The notes below the pieces were generated by a model, which saw nothing but the letters and a program-made list of their open reading frames with translations, made no database searches and had not been told where the DNA came from. Both the position numbers and the translations under genes were made by a program. DNA of 64,000 nucleotides, taken from contig NC_017770.1 in NCBI RefSeq assembly GCF_000242635.2, forward strand, positions 3,174,669-3,238,668, read 5' to 3'. This DNA is from Solitalea canadensis DSM 3403. Lineage in GTDB: Bacteria; Bacteroidota; Bacteroidia; Sphingobacteriales; Sphingobacteriaceae. Shown here piece after piece: positions 1-7,538 of the stretch; the stretch's first letter is position 1, and each line of letters opens with the position of its first letter.

Positions 1-117
<117 letters not shown>

Positions 118-307
118 TTATCTAGTTTTTCAATAATTACTTTCGGATAAACAGTTCTATGAGTAGAAATGAATTATAGAATAAGATAGGATTTTTATCT
201 GAAATTTGAGCCGACCCGAAGAACAAAGCGATAGATCTGAAACGGTTTCGATTCTACTTAACAGCGACTTTAATCATGGGTAGTAATGAGTGACGATAAA
301 GATCATT

Positions 308-424
308 ATGAAAACAATAATTGGCACCATCGCCTTATCAATTGTATCATTAATAGTTGGAGCTAACGGCCCTAAATATAAATTTCAAGTGAAAGAAGTT
401 GTGTGGGTGATTAAACTGAATTAA
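308..424 (+). CDS. Short secreted peptide, 38 residues (paralogue of 18352-18468)
   Basis: A 38-codon reading frame begins MKTIIGTIALSIVSLIVGA, which looks like a signal peptide, and ends in a charged tail of about 19 residues (GPKYK, then IKLN). It is a clear paralogue of the 38-codon frame at 18352-18468: 23 of 38 residues are identical with no gaps, and most changes are conservative. Two equally long, similar frames 18 kb apart, each followed by a hairpin terminator, are strong evidence that both are genes. The product should be exported through Sec. Function is unknown; a secreted signal, bacteriocin-like peptide or envelope stress peptide would all be guesses. The TAA stop is 26 bp before its terminator. 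Confidence 0.6.
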   Translation: MKTIIGTIALSIVSLIVGANGPKYKFQVKEVVWVIKLN

Positions 425-450
425 GCGACCTAAAAGATTATAAAATAGGA

Positions 451-476
451 ACGCCTCTTAATTAGGAGGTGTTTTT
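451..476 (+). terminator. Rho-independent terminator of the small-peptide gene
   Basis: ACGCCTC pairs with GAGGTGT (7 bp, one G-T pair) around a 7-nt loop and is followed by TTTTT. It lies 26 bp after the peptide stop codon. Its loop and 3' arm overlap the last codons of the convergent sulfatase gene. Confidence 0.6.
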
Positions 477-1867
477 GATTCCTTATCCATCAACTGTTCC
501 ATCTCCTTAACAATAGCAGGATATTGCGCTGATAAATCAGTTGTTTCTCCAATATCTTTTAAAAGGTCGTACAACTCTGTACGAATCGGCTGTGAAGCTT
601 TATAAAATCGAACAGCTTTCCAGTTTCCACTCCGTACAGCTTGCTTAAATCCCCCTTCATTAAACTCCCAATACAAACTTGAGTGTTGTGGTTGAGGTTT
701 AGAAATTAATGCAGGGATAAAAGAAATACCATCTTTTGGAGAAACATTATCCAAACCACTTATCTCGACAACCGTTGGCAATATATCCCAAAACGCACCG
801 GCATAGGAAGATATGGAACCAGGCTTTATGTGATTGTTCCACCTTACAATAAATGGAACCCGAATGCCTCCTTCATACAGATCTCTTTTAATGCCGCGCA
901 ATGGACCACTACTCTTAAAAAAAGTAGTGGCGTCCGTCATTTTGCGACCACCTTCTATATGCGTTCCATTATCGCTGGTAAAAACAACAATGGTATTCTT
1001 GTCGATCCCATAGGCCTTTAATTGTTGCATTATTTGTCCTACATAATCATCCATGCTGGTGATCATAGCCGCATAAGCTGCTTTGGGGTAAGGTTGTTGC
1101 CCATAATGCAGACCAGCTGGCTGCGCTATTTCAGGTGCAAACTTACTGCTACCATCCTTGTTCAAATAAAGTTGCAAGTACTTTTCCGGAACCTTGAGTT
1201 CGGCATGTGGTAAGGTGTATGACACGTATAAAAAGAAAGGATGCTTTTTGTTTTTTTGAATGAACTGCAAGGCCGACTGTGTGAATAACTCATTCACGTA
1301 CACAGTTGAATCGATCATCTCTTTTTTTGATTCGCCATTTTCTATTTTCCAAAGATGATCTGTCTGTTGAAAATGGCCTTCCACATGGTGCAAATGACCT
1401 ACAAAGAAATCCCAGCCTTTTTTCTCGGGCGCACCGGATGTTCCCTGTAAACCCAAGCCCCATTTACCCACCATTCCATTTACATAACCTGCCTGTTTCA
1501 GGTACTGCGACAGGGTACTATCTTGCTGACGCAATGGAAGTTCATCATTGCCTTTGATAAAAGCATGGCCTGTGTGTTGCCCCGTCATCAAACTGGCTCT
1601 GGACGGTGCGCATACTGTACTTCCGGCGTAAAAATCAGTAAAACGCATACCCTGGTTTGCCAGTTGATCAATATTAGGCGTTTTAATGAGCTGCTGACCA
1701 TAACACCCTAAATCTCCATATCCCATATCGTCAGCTAGTATAAATATGATATTAGGTTTTTCTTTTGAGCGTAAATCTTGAGAGAAAAGACAGAAAGGTG
1801 AAAAGCAAGAAAAGAATATAAAGGTCCGAATGAGGTTTATCTTTAGTTTAAGCGTGATTACTTTCAT
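458..1867 (-). CDS. Arylsulfatase-type, formylglycine-dependent sulfatase
   Basis: This 469-residue exported protein belongs to the S1 (alkaline-phosphatase fold) sulfatases, which hydrolyse sulfate esters, often of glycans. A signal peptide occupies about residues 1-30. Metal ligands appear in ILADDMGYGDLG (D46, D47). The modification motif CAPSR (86-90) marks C86 as the residue converted to formylglycine, so a maturation enzyme encoded elsewhere is needed. GKWGLG (134-139) supplies an active-site Lys but replaces the usual His of GKWHLG with Gly. TSDNG (297-301) gives the distal metal ligands. Length is normal. It is not in an operon and no sus genes adjoin it, so the substrate cannot be assigned. 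The stop lies inside the loop of the opposing terminator. Confidence 0.9.
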   Translation of the reverse strand: MKVITLKLKINLIRTFIFFSCFSPFCLFSQDLRSKEKPNIIFILADDMGYGDLGCYGQQLIKTPNIDQLANQGMRFTDFYAGSTVCAPSRASLMTGQHTGHAFIKGNDELPLRQQDSTLSQYLKQAGYVNGMVGKWGLGLQGTSGAPEKKGWDFFVGHLHHVEGHFQQTDHLWKIENGESKKEMIDSTVYVNELFTQSALQFIQKNKKHPFFLYVSYTLPHAELKVPEKYLQLYLNKDGSSKFAPEIAQPAGLHYGQQPYPKAAYAAMITSMDDYVGQIMQQLKAYGIDKNTIVVFTSDNGTHIEGGRKMTDATTFFKSSGPLRGIKRDLYEGGIRVPFIVRWNNHIKPGSISSYAGAFWDILPTVVEISGLDNVSPKDGISFIPALISKPQPQHSSLYWEFNEGGFKQAVRSGNWKAVRFYKASQPIRTELYDLLKDIGETTDLSAQYPAIVKEMEQLMDKESKTPPN

Positions 1868-1939
1868 GATAATTTTCTTTTACTAAGGTACTATAAGCGC
1901 TCTTTACTAACCTTTAACACCTAATAAGCATTGAAATCG

Positions 1940-2198
1940 TTGTGCGATTTAAAATAACTCAAAAAAAGCCTAATAGTGCAATAAACACAGTTTGGTGAAT
2001 TATTTTCTTCCGCCGCTTTCAGCGCGACTCACTTTTTTTCTTCAGCAAAAAAAGTAAGCAAAAAATGCCGTCGCTGCGTACAGTTCTTTGACAGTTAGTG
2101 CGAGTATTTAAATCATCTCTTCCGAACTGTACGAGGCGATTTTAGCTTATATGATAATTTATGCTTTAAATTCATGTATGTGAAATCAAATCGCACAA
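1940..2198. repeat. Copy A of a non-coding element with terminal inverted repeats
   Basis: This accounts for most of the 519-bp gap between the sulfatase and the next gene. The element is bounded by perfect 11-bp inverted repeats (TTGTGCGATTT at 1940-1950, AAATCGCACAA at 2188-2198), outside which TAAGCATTGAA occurs as a direct repeat (1925-1935 and 2204-2214), resembling a target duplication. Inside are a hairpin of T-run and A-run arms (about 2031-2055) and a 9-bp inverted repeat, GTACAGTTC/GAACTGTAC (2078-2086, 2124-2132). About 190 bp of the interior recurs in opposite orientation near 53472-53715. There is no coding capacity. It is MITE-like or a structured dispersed repeat. The rest of the gap (2215-2318) shows nothing recognisable. 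Confidence 0.7.
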
Positions 2199-2318
2199 TG
2201 GGTTAAGCATTGAATATAATCCATATACTTTGTAAAAAAATCACGCAAAGGATTGTGTAATTTGTAAATTTTCATGAAGAGGTGACCTGTAAAAAACTGA
2301 CGACAATTTCGATACACA

Positions 2319-2343
2319 TAAAAAAACCCGGAGATACTCCGGG
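2319..2343 (-). terminator. Terminator ending the minus-strand envelope operon
   Basis: On the minus strand CCCGGAG pairs with CTCCGGG (7 bp, 3-nt loop) and is followed by seven T residues. It lies about 45 bp beyond the stop of the lipoprotein gene at 2387-2965. Confidence 0.85.
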
Positions 2344-2386
2344 CCTACTTACTGATCACAAAAAAACTAAACAGGGTATATATATT

Positions 2387-2965
2387 TTACTGAGTAAACC
2401 GATAAACGAACAAAGCATCCTCGTGGTTAACATCATCTTCAGAAAACGTGTAAAAAAGATCTTCACCATCAACCCTTCTAATCTCCCAACGGTAAACATC
2501 TGGTAAAAGATCATCGCCTTCGGCCTTCCGTTCGCTTACCCCATTACCCGAAGAACACTTGTCTTTGATCGTTTTGAATGATCCTTTAACCGGATAAAAA
2601 GTAAACTTATCTCCTTCAAATACAACCGAACCCTCCATTCGTGTATAAATTTCAGTTACACAACTAGAATAGGTACGCATACCCAAGTATTGCCAGAATT
2701 TAATTCTGCCTTTACCGTCCTGGTTGTAAAACAAATACTCTCTGCCTGCCTCATAATCATTTCCGAGATTATGGCCATCACGATCCCAATAAGATATCGC
2801 CGAAAGCGTTCCACTAAACCATGAACCGTCAGCTAATTGATCCGAAACTTTGCTGGAAGGAACGTTTTTATACAGATCTTCTTCTTCTTTCTGAATTGGA
2901 TCATCTTTACAAGCAAATAATCCCAATGTCATCACACATAATAAACCAATTAAATGTTTTTTCAT
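2387..2965 (-). CDS. Putative lipoprotein of unknown function
   Basis: The 192-residue product begins with a short signal sequence and a lipobox, LFAC, with the lipidated Cys at residue 19, followed by acidic residues (KDD). The rest is a hydrophilic, beta-rich sequence containing DGSWFSGTLSAISYWDRDGH, then a W- and Y-rich body that resembles the small lipocalin-like calycin lipoproteins of Bacteroidota, although no family was recognised with certainty. It is the last gene of an apparent operon with the coiled protein, M14 peptidase and OmpA genes, 26 bp after its upstream neighbour, and is closed by a strong terminator. It probably sits in the periplasm or outer membrane. Confidence 0.75.
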   Translation of the reverse strand: MKKHLIGLLCVMTLGLFACKDDPIQKEEEDLYKNVPSSKVSDQLADGSWFSGTLSAISYWDRDGHNLGNDYEAGREYLFYNQDGKGRIKFWQYLGMRTYSSCVTEIYTRMEGSVVFEGDKFTFYPVKGSFKTIKDKCSSGNGVSERKAEGDDLLPDVYRWEIRRVDGEDLFYTFSEDDVNHEDALFVYRFTQ

Positions 2966-2991
2966 TTTTAGATAATTAGAATAGATGTTTA

Positions 2992-4053
2992 TTACTGATA
3001 ACTTTTTTCAATTTTTAATTTCTCCTCATAAAACAATGCACTTTCATAAGTGATGTTTTTTGAAACATCCTGTAACTCCACAATTGCTTTCAGCAAACCT
3101 TGCTGATAACCTGCTAACTGAGCCAACTCAGCTGTTTCTTTAGCAGCTGCCAATCCTGCTCCATAATTAATTCTTGCGAAAAAATTATCTACAGGCAGCG
3201 CCGACCGCTTGTAAGCAGCTATCAACTCCAGCACTTTATCGTGATGGTATTTCAATTTGGCCTCGTAGGTAGTATTTCGGATAGCGTACTCTTTAAGGGT
3301 TACCTGCTTCAAGCGTTCACTTTGAGCAGCAGACATATTTGCACCCACCAACCTTTGCAATTTTGATTTTTCAGCAAGTACAGGAGCCAGTAGTTTCTCT
3401 TCCTTCTCGTCCAACACTTGCATTTTATTTTCTTTTTCAACTAAAAATCCGGTAAAAGCCTTGGTTTGGTACTCAGAAGTAAACTCACCCATTAGTGTAC
3501 CAGCCTCAACAGAAGTTTTAAGAGCTTTTTGCGTGTGTGTCCGTTGATTTAAACTAATCGATGATTGCTGATAAGACATTACCAATTGCGCCTTTTGCTC
3601 ATCGCTCATGGCATCAAACTTTTTCTTAAATGCAGGATCTTCCATCTTAGCTGCCAGGTCCATCATTGAGCTGCTAACCCCGGTCGTTTTTTGCATTTCA
3701 GGATTGTCTCTCATATACTGGGCTTTTTCAGCAGTGCTCATTGCGGCAAAATCATCATTATTCGCCTTGTAACCTGTCTTTTTAGCTTTATTAGTTGCAG
3801 CAATTTGCTTATCTGTCCGAACGCTTAATTCGTTAGCGATTTTATTTGCTCTATTATAAAAAACAGCAAACATTTGGTTTTCATCCGGACGACCCTCTTT
3901 CAAAGATTTAGCATAAGCTTCTTTGGGAGTAAGCGTAGGCAGAATTACAGCTTCTGCTATTTTGGTCATTTCATATTTTACAGGTTGCTGAGCAAAGCAA
4001 ATGTTGCTCAGCATTAATCCTGATAGAACTATAATTGATTTTACTACTTTCAT
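2992..4053 (-). CDS. Secreted helical (coiled-coil) protein of unknown function
   Basis: The 353-residue product has a signal peptide ending near LSNICFAQQ (about residue 22). The mature part is almost wholly predicted helix, rich in K, E, A and Q, with segments such as MSTAEKAQYMRDN and MSDEQKAQLVMSYQQ that look like periplasmic coiled-coil or chaperone-like stretches. No enzymatic motif or named family was recognised. It lies 8 bp downstream of the M14 peptidase gene and 26 bp upstream of the lipoprotein gene, so it is almost certainly co-transcribed with both. A periplasmic structural or chaperone role fits the composition but is only inference. Confidence 0.75.
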   Translation of the reverse strand: MKVVKSIIVLSGLMLSNICFAQQPVKYEMTKIAEAVILPTLTPKEAYAKSLKEGRPDENQMFAVFYNRANKIANELSVRTDKQIAATNKAKKTGYKANNDDFAAMSTAEKAQYMRDNPEMQKTTGVSSSMMDLAAKMEDPAFKKKFDAMSDEQKAQLVMSYQQSSISLNQRTHTQKALKTSVEAGTLMGEFTSEYQTKAFTGFLVEKENKMQVLDEKEEKLLAPVLAEKSKLQRLVGANMSAAQSERLKQVTLKEYAIRNTTYEAKLKYHHDKVLELIAAYKRSALPVDNFFARINYGAGLAAAKETAELAQLAGYQQGLLKAIVELQDVSKNITYESALFYEEKLKIEKSYQ

Positions 4054-4061
4054 TTGTTTCG

Positions 4062-5180
4062 TTATTGTTTGTTGACAGACGTGTATTGTATTGAATCCAC
4101 TTTTTCGGGATAATTATCCGCCAAAAAAACCTTTACAATTGCTGATGCATACGTCCGTACTTCTTTAGCACATTGTTGTTGCAATTCAATTGTTTTATAA
4201 TCTACAGGACGCTTAGCTCCTGGAAATTCAACTGTTATTAATCGAATTGCCTTTCGTTTTCTTTCTGCGTAAACTGAATCGTTGACTGCTGTTGTTGCCC
4301 AACTTCCCAGAGACACCCCTTGTCCTCTACGACCGGGCAAAGTTGACCCATTAATATTCCGGGGTTGTTTGACTTCGGCAGCTACTGCTACCGGATCTTT
4401 CGGATAAGTAGCATTGGCCCGAATGGGCAGCCTGTTACCGTTTACATTTCCACATTGTTTATGTACAAACCGCGCCATATCGATGGCCAAGCAACTATCC
4501 GTGTCAAACCCTAATGAAAATCCATGATGATCAGTTCGAGGATCAGCAAAGAATCCCGCATTATTTATATTCCGAATCGCATGAAGATTTACTATTCTGT
4601 CTGGCTTAAACTCATCTATTATCTTTAACAAAAGTTGATTCTCGACTTCAATTGATCTGCCCAAATGATCTTTCCCATTACATCTTTCAAATGAAGTTCC
4701 TAACGTGGGCATCTGCCGATTAGGATCAACAGCTTGTTTGTGAGTATAGCGACCAATGTTCTCACCGCTTCCAATTTTTTCCGGTTTCGCCAATGCTTGT
4801 GCTGCATTATCAGGAAATAAGACAGGTAGCACAATTACATTGTAATATGGTTTTTCACCTTTATTAAGCTGATCAATTACTGATTTCGCCACCTCAATTG
4901 CCGACAATTCTGAGCCATGAACACCACCGATAATAAGTGCATTTTTATTACTCGTACCAGGAAAATAATAAGCTGATATCGTTCTATTCTTTACCGTTTT
5001 CCCAATAACAACTTTGGTAGCTTTAGTTGTATTTATTAATTGCTTAATGGAATCACTTCCTGAATACTTAGTTTCAGGTTGCCAACTACTGTTACCGTTG
5101 CTTAATGATTTTTCTGGTTTTGAGGCGAAAGTGAGGGCAATAAGCCCCACTCCCGCAACAATTTTTATTACCGGTATCAT
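4062..5180 (-). CDS. M14-family zinc carboxypeptidase-like protein
   Basis: This exported 372-residue protein is a metallocarboxypeptidase of the M14 superfamily, probably cleaving C-terminal residues or gamma-D-Glu-diaminopimelate-type bonds in peptidoglycan peptides. The zinc site is visible: GGVHGSE supplies H88 and E91, and NLHAI supplies H200. DPNRQ (152-156) corresponds to the substrate-carboxylate Arg motif, and ITVEFPG contains the catalytic Glu (E318). The N-terminus (residues 1-20) is a hydrophobic signal sequence. It lies between the OmpA gene (19-bp gap) and the coiled protein gene (8 bp). The OmpA neighbour, which binds peptidoglycan, supports a cell-wall substrate, but a peptide or amidated substrate is also possible. 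Confidence 0.8.
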   Translation of the reverse strand: MIPVIKIVAGVGLIALTFASKPEKSLSNGNSSWQPETKYSGSDSIKQLINTTKATKVVIGKTVKNRTISAYYFPGTSNKNALIIGGVHGSELSAIEVAKSVIDQLNKGEKPYYNVIVLPVLFPDNAAQALAKPEKIGSGENIGRYTHKQAVDPNRQMPTLGTSFERCNGKDHLGRSIEVENQLLLKIIDEFKPDRIVNLHAIRNINNAGFFADPRTDHHGFSLGFDTDSCLAIDMARFVHKQCGNVNGNRLPIRANATYPKDPVAVAAEVKQPRNINGSTLPGRRGQGVSLGSWATTAVNDSVYAERKRKAIRLITVEFPGAKRPVDYKTIELQQQCAKEVRTYASAIVKVFLADNYPEKVDSIQYTSVNKQ

Positions 5181-5199
5181 GCTCTCAGTAAGTATCTGA

Positions 5200-6522
5200 T
5201 TATAACTTAATGAATTCTACTCTGCGGTTTTTAGCTTTACCCTCAGCAGTAGTATTTGCATCTATAGGTTGAGTTTCCCCTTTTCCATCGGTTTCAAGGC
5301 GGGAGGCATCGATTCCGAAATCTGTACTTAATGCTTTTTTCACGGCAGCAGCCCTTCTTTTTGAAAGATCCATGTTTTTAGCTTCATCACCATCGCTGTC
5401 GGTATGTCCTATCACTTTTACTTTAACAGTTGGATTCTCTTTTAATACTGTTCCCAGTTCTTTTAAAACCCCGTATGATTCAGGTTTGATCTTATCGGAA
5501 TTTACATCAAACAGAATCCCGTTGGTAACAAACTTTCCTTCATTGATCAGCTTGTTTCTCATATCCGGAGATCCGATAGCGAATTTTATGTTAGAAAGAT
5601 AAAGACCAATCTGGTTGTCTTCCTGAATGCCTGAGGTCACTTCCATGTCCATTCTGTTAAATGGAATGTCTGATGGAACTACTTGCGGAATGTCATATAC
5701 TTTCTCTCCCTCGATCCACATACGCAAACGTTGTTTTTGTACCCAGATAGCCACATGAAATGGTCTGCCGTAATAGCTATCTAATTTTTTAAGACCTTTT
5801 TGATCGTTTACAAATTCATTTCTTCCATCACGGTTGCTTTCAAGTCTGATGGAAGAGCCACCCTCTTCTCCAGGACTGAACACAATAACTACATCTCCCT
5901 TGCTGTCAAAATTCTGAAGGTATTTTTTTCCGTTAGCATCATCCTTCGGAGAATTGAACAGTTTAAATCTCAATTCGGGATAAACCGATCCGTCGTTAGG
6001 AAAGGTTAAAACCATATCAAATTCTACAGTGTAATTTTCAGAGAGGTTTTTCATAGGAGGTGATACAAAATGGCTGGTATGGAACATCCGGAGCCACTTA
6101 CCAGTCTGTCCGTTTAATGTTACCACTTCTCCCCTATTATTTGTGATCCACTTTAAAGGAAACTCTCCGATTACATCTTGTGAGAAATCTTCAGCATATA
6201 CGATCTGTTCTCCCGGAACAAAATCATAGCGCGAAAAACTCTTTGCATCACGTGAGGCATAGCTTTGTGAAGCTGTGTTTTCTGAGGCAGTTGATTTTGA
6301 TTCAGCAGAACCTTTTGACTTTCCGGTTCCTTTTTTAACCTCCCCTTCAGCAGTTTCTTCCGCTTTATCCAAACCTTTGTCCATGGATTCATCCACTTTC
6401 TGGTTGGCACGGTCTTTAACTTTTTGCTTTAACCTGTCGAAGACAGAGTTCTGAGCCAGGCTATATTGTGGTATGGCTAAGCATACCAGCGCACTTGCAA
6501 TTAATAATTTGATCTTTTTCAT
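5200..6522 (-). CDS. OmpA-family outer-membrane protein
   Basis: The 440-residue product carries a C-terminal OmpA/MotB peptidoglycan-binding domain (about the last 110 residues) with the signatures ILFDVNSDKIKPES, IGHTDSDG and NMDLSKRRAAAVKKAL. The N-terminal half has a signal peptide ending near SLAQ, then a charged, helix-forming linker (KQKVKDRANQKVDES, repeated KG/ES runs) and a central beta-rich region resembling a concanavalin-like lectin fold. I place the start at the ATG before KKIKLLIASAL, which gives a normal signal peptide; an in-frame upstream ATG at 6564 would add 14 residues with no export logic. It heads the operon running down to the terminator at 2319-2343 and probably anchors the outer membrane to peptidoglycan. 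Confidence 0.88.
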   Translation of the reverse strand: MKKIKLLIASALVCLAIPQYSLAQNSVFDRLKQKVKDRANQKVDESMDKGLDKAEETAEGEVKKGTGKSKGSAESKSTASENTASQSYASRDAKSFSRYDFVPGEQIVYAEDFSQDVIGEFPLKWITNNRGEVVTLNGQTGKWLRMFHTSHFVSPPMKNLSENYTVEFDMVLTFPNDGSVYPELRFKLFNSPKDDANGKKYLQNFDSKGDVVIVFSPGEEGGSSIRLESNRDGRNEFVNDQKGLKKLDSYYGRPFHVAIWVQKQRLRMWIEGEKVYDIPQVVPSDIPFNRMDMEVTSGIQEDNQIGLYLSNIKFAIGSPDMRNKLINEGKFVTNGILFDVNSDKIKPESYGVLKELGTVLKENPTVKVKVIGHTDSDGDEAKNMDLSKRRAAAVKKALSTDFGIDASRLETDGKGETQPIDANTTAEGKAKNRRVEFIKL

Positions 6523-6635
6523 ACCCTTAACTTTGTGTAGTGTTAATAAGATCAAAGTAACCATGTATAAACAGGTAATACATCAGTAGTAAACAGGGTA
6601 TATGTAATTACGTACTAGTACTTAGCAGGTATAAA

Positions 6636-6684
6636 ACAAAAAAGCCCGATCCGCTCTTTGACCATAAAGATGACGGAATCGGGC
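6636..6684 (-). terminator. Terminator after the TonB-domain gene
   Basis: On the minus strand GCCCGATTCCG pairs with CGGATCGGGC (one bulge, long loop), followed by TTTTTTG. It lies 54 bp past the stop of the TonB-domain gene and so separates it from the OmpA operon. Confidence 0.75.
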
Positions 6685-6737
6685 CACTGTTAAGGGGTGA
6701 TATGAAGACCTGAGTATATTGAACCTGTTGTTGTCCC

Positions 6738-7406
6738 TTACTTTATTATATCAACAGGCAATACTAAAACTGATTTTACCGGATGCCCGTTCATTATGGC
6801 GGGCAGCCATTGATTAGGCATTAGTCTGACCACACGGACCGCCTCCATGTTTAGCGCATGACTTGATCCTTTAATTATTTTGTAATCTTCGGTATTCCCA
6901 TTTTCATCAACAATGAGACTGACGTAAATGCGATCTCCGTTTCTACCGCCGTTGTCGGCAATCATTAAATTTTTCTGAATAATTTGCTGAACCAAATCGT
7001 TGCCACCCAACAACATAGCAGCTCTTTCAACAGTAGTATTTATTTCACCCGAGCTTGTAACAACCTTGCACATAACCGGTGAACTATCTACAGCATTATC
7101 AGGATAGGTAAACTTGTTAAGCGAATGATCGTATTTATGAACCAACTTCCCTTTTAAATCATAATACTCCCAGGTTCCTTTCTTGATACTATTTTCATAA
7201 TGGCCCTTACTCAATAATTGCTTTCCGGATGAATATTCGGTCCAACAACTATCGCGCAAGCCATTCTTAAGATACCCTTCAATTTTTAGTTGCTTTTTTT
7301 CGTTGTATGCTGCATAATAGCCGCTTTTGGCTTTCTCCTGACTACTTTGTGCACTCACTTTTAGAACTACACTGATCAATAAAAGCGTTATCACTATTTT
7401 AGTCAT
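6738..7406 (-). CDS. TonB C-terminal domain protein with MORN-like repeats
   Basis: The 222-residue product has a signal peptide (about 1-19), then two or three short GxYxNGxxxGxWxxY units (GYLKNGLRDSCWTEY, GHYENSIKKGTWEYY), which are MORN/YwqK-type antiparallel repeats. The C-terminal 80 residues form a TonB_C domain (VSLIVDENGNTEDYKIIKGS, then AVRVVRLMPNQWLPAIMNG). Bacteroidota often couple these repeats to TonB-like domains. The family lends proton-motive energy to outer-membrane transporters, but this copy lacks the usual long Pro-rich spacer and has a cleavable-looking signal, so it may instead be a soluble periplasmic adaptor. It appears monocistronic, with a terminator on each side. 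Confidence 0.8.
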   Translation of the reverse strand: MTKIVITLLLISVVLKVSAQSSQEKAKSGYYAAYNEKKQLKIEGYLKNGLRDSCWTEYSSGKQLLSKGHYENSIKKGTWEYYDLKGKLVHKYDHSLNKFTYPDNAVDSSPVMCKVVTSSGEINTTVERAAMLLGGNDLVQQIIQKNLMIADNGGRNGDRIYVSLIVDENGNTEDYKIIKGSSHALNMEAVRVVRLMPNQWLPAIMNGHPVKSVLVLPVDIIK

Positions 7407-7424
7407 TACTCCTATAATTTGGTT

Positions 7425-7464
7425 AAAAAACGCCTGATTTGATTGCCCACCTAGATTACAGGCG
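7425..7464 (-). terminator. Possible terminator after the ZU5-like lipoprotein operon
   Basis: On the minus strand CGCCTG and CAGGCG form a 6-bp stem with a long loop, followed directly by TTTTTT. It lies between the lipoprotein gene at 7539 and the TonB-domain gene at 7406. The long loop makes it weaker than the others. Confidence 0.45.
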
Positions 7465-7538
7465 AACCAAATTCAGGCGCCAATTGGGACGATCACCTTC
7501 TGATTATACCGACCAATCCCAATTATGATTAAACCGTG

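Noticed and set aside
118-307. Promoter for lpdA or the first peptide gene
   Set aside because: Only weak partial matches to the TAnnTTTG consensus; not enough to call.
1868-2386. Hidden gene in the long gap
   Set aside because: No open frame with coding character; a repeat element explains most of the stretch.
6171-6410. 79-codon minus-strand frame in another phase of the OmpA gene
   Set aside because: Basic, low-complexity shadow of the repetitive OmpA linker.
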